A stretch of DNA of 64,000 nucleotides from Sipunculus nudus (lineage: Eukaryota > Annelida > Sipuncula > Golfingiida > Sipunculidae): contig CM049316.1 in assembly GCA_026874595.1 (NCBI GenBank), positions 7,456,339 to 7,520,338 on the forward strand. Direction: 5' to 3'. The notes below the pieces were generated by a model that was not told where the DNA came from, did not search any database, and worked only from the letters and a program-made list of their open reading frames with translations. Of this stretch, positions 51,301-58,526 are shown in pieces (position 1 is the stretch's first letter; each line of letters begins with the position of its first letter). Both the position numbers and the translations under genes were made by a program.

Positions 51301-52194
51301 CTGAATATCTCCACAACAGTTCTCTGAATAGTATGGATGCTCTCTGGTGCTAATATGCTAAATGTGTCAGAAAAAAAATAAGTCAGGACTGACTGTACAG
51401 TATCTAAGAACATGGATGTAACATTGAAGTATTGATACATGTAAAAACAGCTTACTATACTTAATGATCAGTCAGAGAATGGAGGTTACACGAGACTGGA
51501 GGTCCAGCTCTCAGAGGCCCTGCCAGACCTCACAATCTGCACACATATTAATTATTAGCTTTGTTTATAATATTCCATGAAACTTTGTCGCCTATGTTCT
51601 GCAAAGAAATCTGTCAACCCTTAACTTTTGTGTCATTGATGATGTTATTCCTGTATTATCACCCATGTTTACCACATCCCAGTGATGGCTTGATTGTCTT
51701 CAGCAATAAAGGCTTCATTTACATATGCACACTATGTAATGTTTATATTAAAATATTTTGTACAAAGTGACATCTTAAAATTGTTCCAATAATAATCTTA
51801 AATCTAATTAACTAACAAAGACACTTTGGTTTCCATATATAGTCAAGTAATCCAAAGTGATGTCTAAGGGCAGATCATGTGCTGTATCAGTCACCATCAG
51901 GCTTATCAGCAGCATCTCTCTGTGCCATTGATAACCAAGTTTTATGATCCCCCACCAGCAAAATTCCACATGGCCAGACCCTAAGTTTGAGCTCCACTCA
52001 TATAACCTCCTAGGTCAGAGCAATCCTGAACCTCTCCTTACAACGGTTGTCCAGTCATGTTATTGCTTTCTTACTGTCCATATCCCTCCCACTACATGTA
52101 ATTGTATCATTACTGACCAGTGTCCTTTGTTACAGGAGCTGTTCTATCATGCTTGACAATCACTTTGGGTTTCTACCGCCTGTGGTCTTCATAA
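26428..52194 (+). CDS. MCUR1: MCUR1/CCDC90B-family mitochondrial coiled-coil protein (seven coding exons)
   Basis: Exons: 26428..26536, 41401..41502, 42437..42540, 43736..43837, 50365..50478, 50717..50831 and 52136..52194. All phases agree, giving 234 residues. The family (DUF1640; MCUR1, CCDC90B, yeast Fmp32) sits in the mitochondrial inner membrane; MCUR1 is linked to the calcium uniporter and complex IV assembly. Visible: an Arg-rich, acid-poor N-terminus ([14 protein letters not shown]) like a targeting peptide; FDTHALV; the family core [19 protein letters not shown]; a coiled coil to about residue 213; and a C-terminal membrane segment [17 protein letters not shown]. Human MCUR1 (359 aa) is longer at the N-terminus, and CCDC90B (254 aa) is closer in size. 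About 18 coiled-coil residues found in vertebrates are absent between exons 5 and 6. Which paralogue it corresponds to is uncertain. Confidence 0.92.
26537..27720. other. Start of MCUR1 intron 1: unique AT-rich sequence, (ATT)n at 27473-27496
   Basis: No gene seen. A trinucleotide ATT run lies near 27480. Confidence 0.5.
27722..27782 (-). repeat. tRNA-derived SINE head (candidate)
   Basis: On the minus strand TGGCACATTGGTAG (27764-27777) matches the RNA polymerase III A box and GGTTCGAGACT (27724-27734) the B box, at tRNA-like spacing. The acceptor stem does not fold well, so it is not a functional tRNA. The SINE body and tail are not delimited. Confidence 0.45.
29816..30825. mobile_element. 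Pogo/Tigger-like element, 1010 bp, TA target duplication
   Basis: Terminal inverted repeats CAGTAGAACGCCTG and CAGTAGAACACCTG, flanked by TA at 29814-29815 and 30826-30827. In copy A4 the uninterrupted site AGAATATTTTGCAT is at about 49679, which shows precise insertion at TA. Subterminal AACGG/CCGTTA words repeat at both ends. It carries only a short transposase remnant. Confidence 0.8.
29995..30108 (-). pseudogene. Pogo/Tigger transposase N-terminal remnant (HTH-psq/CENP-B-like)
   Basis: From an ATG at 30108 it reads [20 protein letters not shown] and continues to QLAEIYGVF before a stop. The length, the helix pattern and the final LAxxYGV resemble the first helix-turn-helix of pogo/CENP-B-type transposases. 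The catalytic DDE domain is absent. The match is by pattern only. Confidence 0.45.
30897..31391. other. Spacer between family A copy and LTR retrotransposon
   Basis: Unique intronic sequence. A weak inverted repeat (GATAATTAA near 31019, TTAATTATC near 31061). No gene. Confidence 0.45.
31392..32546 (-). repeat. 3' LTR of the Gmr1-like element
   Basis: 1155 bp, TGTCACC to GGTGACA. Nearly identical to the other LTR, with a few substitutions and small indels. For example, about 13 bp near 32390 are absent from the partner, and this LTR has GTGCTTGCGTG where the partner has GTGCGTG. Confidence 0.92.
32547..32562 (-). other. Polypurine tract of the LTR element
   Basis: On the minus strand AAAAGGAGGGGGTGA lies directly before the 3' LTR, the expected place of the plus-strand priming site in LTR retroelements. 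Confidence 0.8.
32757..33856 (-). pseudogene. Reverse transcriptase (palm) and RNase H of the Gmr1-like element
   Basis: Open to 32933: IDYRKLNQ at the start, [10 protein letters not shown] (catalytic Asp at residue 38 of this segment), the catalytic motif YVDD at residues 98-101, a connection domain ([15 protein letters not shown]), and RNase H motifs FYLKCDASD and [10 protein letters not shown] frameshift at about 32933 breaks the RNase H. Its remaining end continues in another frame, with TDHKPL and a terminal [11 protein letters not shown], to a stop at 32757. The 5' side is joined by frameshift to the preceding segment. Confidence 0.9.
33853..34722 (-). pseudogene. Integrase C-terminus continuous with reverse transcriptase N-terminus
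   Basis: One open frame of 289 residues starts in the integrase tail ([17 protein letters not shown], then a GPY/F-like module with [13 protein letters not shown] and [13 protein letters not shown]). It runs without break into the start of reverse transcriptase ([35 protein letters not shown]). This single frame proves the integrase-before-RT order. A frameshift near 33890 separates it from the rest of RT. In-frame TAG at 34765-34767 separates it from the integrase core. Confidence 0.9.
34765..35181 (-). pseudogene. Integrase catalytic core segment
   Basis: Retroviral-type integrase core: [30 protein letters not shown] (second catalytic Asp) and [16 protein letters not shown] (catalytic Glu). 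The first catalytic Asp (ISMDLVG) lies in the overlapping upstream frame, so a frameshift falls between about 35075 and 35181. The segment ends in an in-frame TAG in the same frame as the following segment. Confidence 0.9.
35075..36196 (-). pseudogene. Protease and integrase N-terminus of pol
   Basis: 373 residues. Aspartic-protease-like active site VLRDSGCSS (Asp at 81), a variable linker, then the integrase zinc-binding HHCC domain (His279, His286, Cys316, Cys319 in [10 protein letters not shown] and CKSCPICQK), then the first core strand [12 protein letters not shown]. It overlaps gag by 53 bp in another frame, as expected for gag-pol expressed by ribosomal frameshifting. Breaks off by frameshift within the integrase core. 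Confidence 0.88.
36144..37190 (-). CDS. Gag with coiled coil, SCAN-like domain and CCHC zinc knuckle
   Basis: 348 residues, intact. Residues 25-75 are a highly charged Glu/Arg helix. About 88-165 match the retrotransposon gag N-domain ([20 protein letters not shown]). About 168-257 resemble a SCAN domain ([19 protein letters not shown], then [13 protein letters not shown]-like ending at 243-256). The zinc knuckle is C303, C306, H311, C316. The vertebrate SCAN domain is held to derive from gag of Gmr1-type elements, so domain and pol order agree. It would form the cytoplasmic particle shell. ATG at 37190 lies about 730 bp inside the 5' LTR. Confidence 0.9.
   Translation of the reverse strand: MKTLESLVRCGQALGLKDQALQDYVEARRRADEEREERARQHEIEKEQRELEREQRELEREREARAHELEVLRLKSDSGVKEERSRDVFPKIQLPPFDEAHDQLDAFLERFERLAVCQGYDRENWALHLSLLLQGKALGTYTQLSVSEAMDYDKLKIALLKRYQMTEEGYRHKFRTCRPERGETPSQFAVRLSGYLDHWIGMAGVGGDYDGVVNLLMCEQYVNCCSRDLSMFLKERRCRDFDSMVDLAESYTEAHGVHSLTAGPRYGNNVPRPAQPVSQPREKREVERSLDGQTFKPSGGIRCYSCNELGHKARECKTSAPSRPRSSPQVGRAAGDQQRYRTNFSPPV
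37201..37917 (-). other. 5' leader of the LTR element
   Basis: Untranslated region between the 5' LTR and gag. It contains a candidate primer-binding site beginning TGG at about 37912 (minus strand) and a GGAC/GGAT tetranucleotide repeat at 37333-37392. The primer tRNA was not identified. Confidence 0.65.
37918..39052 (-). repeat. 5' LTR of the Gmr1-like element
   Basis: 1135 bp, TGTCACC to GGTGACA, collinear with 31392..32546. It would drive minus-strand transcription, opposite to MCUR1. Confidence 0.92.
39486..39518 (+). repeat. Family A 3'-end fragment (A6)
   Basis: A degraded family A terminus (AAGCTGAATGCCATGAACTA, then TGGGCCCCTTGTT). A family B copy starts at the next base. Confidence 0.5.
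39519..41145 (+). mobile_element. Family B element, copy B3
   Basis: Starts with a degraded GTATC hairpin directly after the TT of a family A end. Four tandem units are marked by CACCTGTTATTCTTT-like words at about 39850, 40185, 40512 and 40847. A poly-G run (about 41083-41095) follows, then GTCTGGGGATACTATTGC, the hairpin with arms GCACC and GGTGC, and the terminus AAGAAATATTTAG (CTAG changed to TTAG). In MCUR1 intron 1. Confidence 0.72.
41401..41502 (+). CDS. MCUR1: MCUR1 exon 2
   Basis: Acceptor TTCATCTCAG, 102 bp, donor GTAAGA. Encodes [20 protein letters not shown] and [20 protein letters not shown] is a family signature. It carries two bases of Lys37 at the start and one base of Gly71 at the end. 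Confidence 0.9.
42437..42540 (+). CDS. MCUR1: MCUR1 exon 3
   Basis: Acceptor TTGCTAG, donor GTACCA. Completes Gly71, then [20 protein letters not shown] and MVTKAQQ. A second AG two codons further in (GTTTCAG) could be used as an alternative acceptor but breaks the frame with exon 2. Confidence 0.9.
43025..43292 (+). mobile_element. Family A element, copy A3 (268-bp internal deletion derivative)
   Basis: Keeps the start of the 5' hairpin (AGCTCAGCTGACT, loop ATA, AGTCATCT) and the 3' terminus (CAGCTCAGCGATGTGA, GACCCATGGGTC, CCTTGTT), with most of the interior missing. In MCUR1 intron 3. Confidence 0.75.
43736..43837 (+). CDS. MCUR1: MCUR1 exon 4 (family core)
   Basis: Acceptor TTATTGCAG, exactly 34 codons, donor GTAAGT. 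Encodes [16 protein letters not shown], then [18 protein letters not shown], the most conserved part of the family. Confidence 0.96.
44688..46118. mobile_element. TA-flanked DNA element, 1431 bp, ends CTGTAGATTCAGA
   Basis: Terminal inverted repeats CTGTAGATTCAGA with TA at 44686-44687 and 46119-46120. Subterminal ATTCGTGG/CCACGAA words occur at both ends. Copy A2 has the empty site at 28546. TA targets fit the Tc1/mariner group. It contains an (AT)n tract and no recognisable transposase; a 90-codon open frame at 44865 has no family match, so the element is non-autonomous. Confidence 0.82.
45299..45391. repeat. (AT)n microsatellite, about 46 units
   Basis: Uninterrupted AT dinucleotide run inside the TA-flanked element. 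It creates an artificial Tyr-Ile open frame that is not a gene. Confidence 0.95.
46911..49187 (+). mobile_element. Family B element, copy B4 (most complete)
   Basis: The 5' hairpin at 46911 has arms GTATCGCCAGAC and GTCTGGAGATAC around ATA. GCC repeats, then the ATAACTCAAAA block, then six units with the marker CCTGTTATTCTTT at about 47250, 47575, 47910, 48235, 48570 and 48893. The 3' end has GTCTGGGGATACTATTGC, a hairpin with arms GCACC and GGTGC, and CAAGAAATATCTAG. Relative to copy A2 it inserts within a TTTT run. No protein encoded. Confidence 0.85.
47476..48797 (+). repeat. Higher-order 660-bp duplication inside copy B4
   Basis: Alternate 325-bp units match better than neighbours. The insertion CAGTACATTTATAACCTG occurs at about 47630 and again at about 48291 but not in the units between, and CATTTATCAGTACTGTG occurs at about 47961 and 48621. 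A two-unit block was therefore duplicated after the array had formed. Confidence 0.7.
50365..50478 (+). CDS. MCUR1: MCUR1 exon 5 (coiled coil)
   Basis: Acceptor TTTTTAAG (an AAG acceptor), 38 codons [20 protein letters not shown] to [10 protein letters not shown], donor GTATGT. Including Lys-Gln keeps alignment with the family (ENEK then LEL-type heptads). Use of the next AG (AAACAG, six bases in) would drop these two residues and stay in frame. Confidence 0.9.
50717..50831 (+). CDS. MCUR1: MCUR1 exon 6
   Basis: Acceptor TTTGTGCAG, 38 codons plus one base, donor GTCAGT. Encodes [20 protein letters not shown] and FKYAA, the family segment before the membrane anchor. Confidence 0.92.
50896..51098. 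repeat. Foldback element with about 85-bp inverted arms
   Basis: The left arm (TTTCTTATGCACAGCC, later TATCAGCAGACT) is repeated inverted on the right (AGTCTGCTGATA, later GGCTGTGCATAAGAAA). A 203-bp palindromic MITE-like sequence in MCUR1 intron 6. Confidence 0.75.
52136..52194 (+). CDS. MCUR1: MCUR1 exon 7 (C-terminal membrane anchor)
   Basis: Acceptor TTTGTTACAG, two bases completing Gly216, 18 codons and TAA. Encodes [25 protein letters not shown] is the diagnostic C-terminus of MCUR1/CCDC90B proteins. Confidence 0.93.
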
Positions 52195-52283
52195 CTTTGA
52201 CATAAGGCTCTGATGTCAGGAATCAGCATTGAGAGATTTACCTTGATGATGTTTCATACGGGTACTGCCTGAGCCAGGCCTGA

Positions 52284-52438
52284 TGTAATGTTAGGTAATT
52301 CTTTTATACCGCCGTGTTGATAATGTTAGATAATAATTCTACATTGCATGTGTTTATAATGTTAGGTAATATTTTCACCGCATGTGTTGAAATCATTAGG
52401 TAATAATTTTACATTGCATGTGTTGATAATGTTAGGAC
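52284..52438 (+). repeat. Tandem repeat, 36-bp unit, in the MCUR1 3' UTR
   Basis: AATGTTAGGTAAT recurs at about 52286, 52322, 52358, 52391 and 52428 with GCATGTGTTGAT between, giving just over four units. Lies between the stop codon and the likely poly(A) signal. Confidence 0.75.
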
Positions 52439-52453
52439 CAGGTATTTATTTTA

Positions 52454-52459
52454 AATAAA
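52454..52459 (+). promoter_or_regulatory. Candidate poly(A) signal of MCUR1
   Basis: AATAAA 260 bp after the stop, followed by a T/GT-rich stretch (TGTGTGTCAGTTATT). It is the first canonical hexamer downstream. Confidence 0.5.
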
Positions 52460-52915
52460 ATGTGAGACCTTGTGTGTCAGTTATTCAGACATTTTTAAAG
52501 CAAAGCAAAGAATGCTTTTTTTAAGGAAGGTTAATGTGTTGCATTTTATATATTTAAATATGTTTAATATATTTAAATAGTTAAATGTGATTAGAGAGTG
52601 ATATATTTCTGTTGAATGTAATTTGAAAAAAAGGAAATAAAACAGTAATAAGGCTACCAGTGTACCAGTAAACTGGGCCTGTTACAAAAATTATTGCTAA
52701 GAGAAAGTGGTAGTGGAATTGAGTTTACAAGGGAAATAAATTCTTTTTAAAGTAAGATCAGAGATTCAGTGTGGCTCCTGAAAGGATGATATCATATACC
52801 TTGGCAGAAAACCTGGATTTTAATCTGAATGTCAATAGACCTCACGATGAACTTTACATGACCTTTTTAGCATATTCATTTATTGAATAATCATGAGCAT
52901 AACTGTTCTGTGCAG
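52460..52915. other. No gene seen
   Basis: AT-rich sequence after the MCUR1 3' end. No coding signal. Confidence 0.45.
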
Positions 52916-53130
52916 TCAATCAAGTCGCCAATATTACTGTAAACCAAGAGTCACCTGACCATAATATAATTTGCGTAATTTGCGAGACCTCTCCCAAACA
53001 GAACACATGTAGTCTGTACCAGTACCCATGTGGGCATGTTTTCCTGGATATTTTTTTTATATCCAAAGGAGACAGTTTAAAAAGTTCCAGGCCAAAGGTT
53101 GCAGCAGCCATTCCTCAGATTACCCTGTGA
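52916..53130 (+). CDS. Candidate terminal exon with partial RING-like motif
   Basis: After a good acceptor (CTGTTCTGTGCAG) an open frame of 71 codons runs to TGA at 53130. It contains IICVICETSPKQ, then CSLYQYPCGHVF, the pattern of the first half of a RING finger (CxxC ... C-G-H). The second half, with the last zinc ligands, is missing: after CGHVF comes LDIFFISKGDS. No upstream exon was found. It could be the last exon of an unseen gene, an alternative 3' exon of MCUR1, or a relic. The partial RING is a pattern reading, not a search result. Confidence 0.3.
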
Positions 53131-54076
53131 TTAACAATGTCTAACCTGCATGGCATGTAATTCATATGAAACAAATAATCCAAAATATTGCAAGACGGTT
53201 CCCAATGACTGCAATATATTCATCAGTGCAGGGATTCCAGGTGATGACATCAGTCATTGACCTTTGTGACGTCATTATTGCCTAGTAAAGAGCTGGCGCA
53301 AGGAAGACCTTCTGTGTAGGAGCGTTTTAGGGGATCATTATAATAATCAGATCAAGAGGGCGGGCATTAGGGTTCTGGTGGTGAGGTCAGTTTTGTTGAG
53401 ATACTGCTGATCTGAGTTTAACATGCTTTTCCTATATTATTTTGACACACACTTCTCACATGACAAGCATGTTCCTGCAGTTTATTATGTATTTTTCAAG
53501 GTTTACTGTGTAACTCTCCACTATTTATAATATGCTTATGTTTCTACTCATTTAAACAATTTTACCTGTATCAACAACCTTCTCATTGTCTTGTATGTTT
53601 TGTTTTTGTTAACCGGTATCCTGCATCTTTGTAGATGAAACTAATTAATATCACCAGAGGCTTTTTCTTAATGCTATTGTAACCATTAAGGCATAAACTT
53701 GAAAAGCTGAGATGGAACAAATAATTACTTTTATTCTTTTGAAAATCTGCTATAATTTAGGACCATTTGTTATTTGATGTGATTTAATGTTTATGTTGCA
53801 CTGAAGCAAATATGTCTAGACTAAACATGTATATGTACTTCAAATACACATCTTTAAATAAATTAGTGTCCGAGTGAATAAGGTTTGTGTCCATGGAGGT
53901 AAACTGTAAAATTATTTATTGGGTATTTTAAGCATTCTTTAAGCATTCCATTTTTGTATAATTCTTATGCACGTCAATAGATGTTAAGGGCACTATTTAA
54001 TTATGACTGATCTTGTGCAAAGCTACACTGGTTAAATTGATTTAGGTAAGAATATCTGGTGTTCATTGAAAGAGGA
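53131..54076. other. No gene seen
   Basis: No conserved coding signal or repeat boundary recognised. Confidence 0.45.
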
Positions 54077-54078
54077 TA

Positions 54079-54877
54079 CAGTATAGCGCCGCTTTTCCGA
54101 AAACGTCGGGGGACAAGCATTTTGTTTGTAAAAACGAACATTCGGAAATGCGAACAAGGGTCTAGCGGGCAGTTAGTACGACAGTTAATGGTTAACTTTA
54201 TGTCATTTTACCCGAGGAACACTGTTTCTTTTTGATATTTGTAATTGATGACCAGAAAATATAAAAGATATTAGTTTATTGCTGAGCAGAATTGGCGAAG
54301 ATCAGTATAACCTGCTTTAAGGATAATTGCATGGTCTTTTTTTCCCACCAAATTCACTTGAGGGAAAGGTAAATTTGGCATCGCCAAGGAACACAGTGTT
54401 TCTTTTCGATCTACGTTATTGAAGACCGGGGTCTTATAAAAGCTGCTCGAGCACAAGCATTTAATGAATTATACCTCACCAATGCTGATGCGAGTAAACT
54501 GCTCAGTTATTTGGCCTGACATCCTGTCTCAAGCCGATGAACTATTCTTGTTCGAGTACAAACGAGATGTTGTTGATAACACATAAATGCTCTAAGTCGC
54601 TTGCTAGGGGTACAGGGGACTGAGCGTTGCGGGGCTAGCTGTCGTTTTCACACCTTTCCCTGGCAACAGCATCGGCCCAGAACTAATTAATTAGGGTTAC
54701 CACTGAGCTTAACACATGACTGCTGGCCTTACGACTGGTTATTAAAAATATCCATTTTAGGTATTTACATACTTGAAATATATTTCGGAAATGCGAATAA
54801 ATCTTCGGTTCCCCATTTAAATTTTCAGAAAAACAAATTTTCGGAAACTCAGCATTCTGAAATACGGCACTCTACTG
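54079..54877. mobile_element. Pogo/Tigger-like MITE, 799 bp, TA target duplication
   Basis: Ends CAGTATAGCGCCGC and, inverted, CAGTAGAGTGCCGT, with TA on both sides (54077-54078, 54878-54879). Subterminal CGGAAATGCGAA words are present near both ends. No transposase. Confidence 0.7.
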
Positions 54878-54879
54878 TA

Positions 54880-57140
54880 TTTATCATGTCATGAGTAAAA
54901 ATGATTGTCTTCCTGTTAAAGCTAATAATTTACTCATTACTTCCTGATGCCAGCTGCCATGTGAATGTCAGATGTATATGATTGTCACAGATGTTTATTT
55001 ATTATCAAAACATTTCACATCACAAACACATATTATTCATGTTTATACATAATACTCTATGTTGTATAGACTTATTTCATAAGTTTTAAAGATGTGTGCA
55101 GGGTTCTCCACTAGCCAGTATAGCCTGGTGCACCACCAGCCTTTCATTTCTAACAACCAGCCTTTACTGTTACCCGCCACCCTTTCCCTGTCCCTGCCAG
55201 ACATACAGTGGTTAGGGGTAACAAGGACTAGCCTTACAGACTGACCCTGCAAGGGGTCTTGCTGAGTGACTTTTAGCCTGGAGTAATTAAGCTGGTGTCA
55301 GTGCTGGGATCTTATCATCACAGCTAGTGACATCAGCTCAAGTTACTGGATTGGTATAAGACAGCCCACTGCTGTAGAGTAAGAGAAGCCACAACTCCCT
55401 GGTTCCCTAATTGCTTTTTAATTACACAATGCCTGTTGGCATGGATATTGGTTAACATTGATACATATTCTGACTGTGGCTTCCAGAAAGTATATTCACT
55501 CAGTGTGCTGTCATAACAGCTGGTCTTTAAGTGTGGCTAATACAATAAATTTCTATATTTGCATTTTATTGGTTGTTATTATGACAACTCATACTAACAA
55601 ATTACACATGCTCTTCCTCTTGCACGTGTAAAAAAGCCAGGCAGATGAAATTTTTAATCAGACAATAAAAAATGCTTGACGCGCAACAGGTAAGCAGTAA
55701 GCACCAGGCCTGGTTCAACCGCGCTTACCACCAGCCTATCAGAATTTCTAGTGGATAAAACTGGTGTGATTTGTAGATATCTTTATCAGGACAACACCAA
55801 TGATAAGAGGCTCTTTTATTGCTCATATATTACACAACTCATTAATTTAACATTTATTTGGAGGCAGTCACTGCTCCATATTTGGTTTGAGCAAGGTAAA
55901 CAGTGAAACATATATGTTTGAAAGTTGTGGTATGTACCTATATAATATGGTTATTTTACAAAACTATATTATATTTCCATGGTTTACCCATCATGAAGAA
56001 AATTACTGTTTATGTATGTCATTTTCAGTCATTACAGATATTCTTTTGAAGAGAAGACAAAAGGCATAATATTTTGTGTTAGTCATACCTCTAAATATAA
56101 CTTTACTGACAGGTAATTTTTATATCCATGATGATTCATACACAGGTATTTTCCTTATTATGACTTCATCTGTTTTACCTGTTATTGTCATTTTAATAAT
56201 TATACATCTAAATTAACATTAATTTATATTGCAACTTTTGTTTGCTGTTATGGATGATAATGTTTGATTAAACTGTTTTCTACAACCGCAGATATGGAAT
56301 TTGTTATCTGTAAATAACAAGCATTTCTTATTTGGTGCTGTGAGTCATAAGTCCTTTAATGAATTATGTTGGTTTGTCATATATATTTCTTCTGTTGTTT
56401 AATAAGATGACTGACTTTGACAAATAATCGATTTGGTATGGCTATATCAGCTAAATCTTCTGCATCATGCATCATGACATGAATTGGGAATGTCTCATGA
56501 AATTTGTCATTCAGATAAAAAAAACTTCCTGAAGATAGAGAATTTAAATGATTTAACTTGTTCTTTACAAAAAGGAACAATAATTTCTGCATCAGTAAAA
56601 CTTTTCCTGGTTTAATGGTCCGCATCCAAATACTAGTCCATATACTTCGAACAAGAGGCTCGCCTGACAAGATGAAAAATGAGCCACGCCCATTCTGTCA
56701 CCCAGGCTCCATGGTGCGCATTGACCAAATCTCAGCTATCTCTGTGTAGCTGATCTTTGATCTTTGACGCTTACGGGAACGCCATATTACCACCCCCCCC
56801 CCCCCCCCCCCAAAATAATATAAAGGCTGTCGAGGAGTCTGCTGTCGTCAAGTGTCTGCAGCGGGGTGCTGTCAAAATATACACCACGCGCCCACGTGGT
56901 ATTTGTTTACCAGCCTCGCTATGACTTTTGTGTTTTATGAATATGCATGTTCTATTGCCATCCCTCGGCAGTTTAACAGACTTGTGTCAACAAACGAAAA
57001 ATAAAACATGTTTGTAATTTGTTTCCGAATATAATATGTAACGTCATAGAAGGCTAGTAGGAATGCGTCATAGTCTCATGAATCATATTAAAATAAGCAA
57101 AATATGTCGTAAAGATATTTGACCTTGTTACCGTAAAGTG
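54880..57140. other. Upstream of GFOD: no gene seen; (C)19 at 56793-56811
   Basis: Unique sequence without exon candidates that I can support. A 19-base poly-C tract lies about 550 bp upstream of the GFOD start. Confidence 0.45.
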
Positions 57141-57141
57141 G

Positions 57142-57148
57142 CGGAAGT
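57142..57148 (+). promoter_or_regulatory. ETS-type site upstream of GFOD
   Basis: CGGAAGT within GTGGCGGAAGTGGTTCC, 212 bp before the start codon, matches the ETS/GABP core common in TATA-less promoters. No TATA box is seen. Function inferred only. Confidence 0.3.
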
Positions 57149-57359
57149 GGTTCCTGCAAATGACAGATGACTCCACCTGCTGTTTCTAACGTACATCAAA
57201 GAGGACAATCAGCTTTGTGAATTGAATGGGGCTTTAAAAAACTCATCGTCCCTAGTAAAGTGGCAGAATACTCATAATAATAAGACGTGCGTGGCGGATG
57301 AGTCACCTAAGATTGGTAACTGGCCATGAGCAAGAGGGCGCGGTGACAGGTCAGTGAAG

Positions 57360-58526
57360 ATGTTGCCAGGGATAGGTGTGTTTGGTACAGGCACAGCTGT
57401 CAAATGTCTGGTCCCCATACTCAAAACCTGCGGCTTCAAGGTGGAAGCAATATGGGGACGCACCAAAGAGCAGGCAGACGATGTGGCACGAGATTTGGAC
57501 ATCAGTTTCAGTACAAACAAGGTGGATGAGGTTTTACTACACAGAGATGTGGATCTGGTCTTCATAAACTGTCCCCCTCATCTCCAGTCTCCCATTGCTG
57601 CAAAAGCACTGGGCATTGGTAAGCATGTAATTTGTGGCACCCCTGCAGGTCCAAATCAAGTCGATGCACTACGTATGGTAAACGCTGCACAGTATTACCC
57701 GTCTCTCATGTCACTGATGTGTAACGGGCTGCGATTTCTTCCATGTTATACAAAAATGCGAGAGTTGATTGATGAAGGGTACATTGGAGATGTTACTGTA
57801 TGTGAAGCACGTGTACATTCTGGCAGCTTTCTGAAGGATAAATATGACTGGATGTGTGATGAGCTGATGGGAGGTGGCGTCCTGAACATGCAGGGCAGTA
57901 TCATCATTGACATCATCACTTACCTCACAGGCCAGCGAGCGGTCAAAGTTCACGGGATGTTGCGAACATTTACGCAACAAACTGAAAAAATTAGGGGAAT
58001 TAGGCAAATTACCAGTGATGATTTCTGTACGTTCCAGATGGAACTTGATAAAGGTGCTTGTGCCACGGTCACTCTGAACAACCATCTTCCAAAACACTTT
58101 ATTCACGAGATCCTGATCTGTGGGTCAAAAGGACGGTTAATAGCACGAGGTTCAGATTTATATGGACAAAAGCATGACCAGACCAAAGAAGAGATTATAC
58201 ACACAGACATTGATGATCAGCGGATAGGGATATCTGAACGTGTTCGTGCAGATATTCCTTCGCCATACATGAAGGGACTCATTCAGCTGATTCAGTCGGT
58301 CAAGGATGCTTTTAAGAGTATTGAGGAAAAACACAGCTGGACTAAGGAACCTGTTGCTATAGCAGCATCATTTGAGGATGGTCAGTATGTTCAGACTGTT
58401 GTGGATGCGATCAGAAGGTCAAGTAAATCTCGGGAATGGGTGAAAGTGAAAATGATGACAGAGGAACCCGACCCAAACCCTATTTTATCGGCAGCTGTGA
58501 GGAGAAGCACATTTTCCCTCTCTTAA
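57360..58526 (+). CDS. GFOD1: GFOD1/2-type glucose-fructose oxidoreductase domain protein (single coding exon)
   Basis: 388 residues from ATG at 57360, against about 390 in vertebrate GFOD1. In-frame sequence two codons upstream begins GTG, not an animal start; MLPGIGVFGTG matches the family N-terminus. Residues 4-11 are the Rossmann glycine loop (GIGVFGTG) and about 1-120 the NAD(P)-binding domain. The rest is the GFO/IDH/MocA C-terminal alpha/beta domain, with VKVHGMLRTF and RQITSDDFCTFQM shared by GFOD proteins. The EKP catalytic motif of active family enzymes is replaced by CGTPAG, so catalysis is doubtful. GFOD2 has been linked to extracellular matrix; no signal peptide is visible. The coding region has no intron. 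AATAAA hexamers at 59664 and 59704 are possible ends of a 1.1-kb 3' UTR. Confidence 0.95.
   Translation: MLPGIGVFGTGTAVKCLVPILKTCGFKVEAIWGRTKEQADDVARDLDISFSTNKVDEVLLHRDVDLVFINCPPHLQSPIAAKALGIGKHVICGTPAGPNQVDALRMVNAAQYYPSLMSLMCNGLRFLPCYTKMRELIDEGYIGDVTVCEARVHSGSFLKDKYDWMCDELMGGGVLNMQGSIIIDIITYLTGQRAVKVHGMLRTFTQQTEKIRGIRQITSDDFCTFQMELDKGACATVTLNNHLPKHFIHEILICGSKGRLIARGSDLYGQKHDQTKEEIIHTDIDDQRIGISERVRADIPSPYMKGLIQLIQSVKDAFKSIEEKHSWTKEPVAIAASFEDGQYVQTVVDAIRRSSKSREWVKVKMMTEEPDPNPILSAAVRRSTFSLS

Noticed and set aside
57711-58106. Minus-strand 131-codon frame within GFOD
   Set aside because: Antisense shadow of the GFOD coding sequence.
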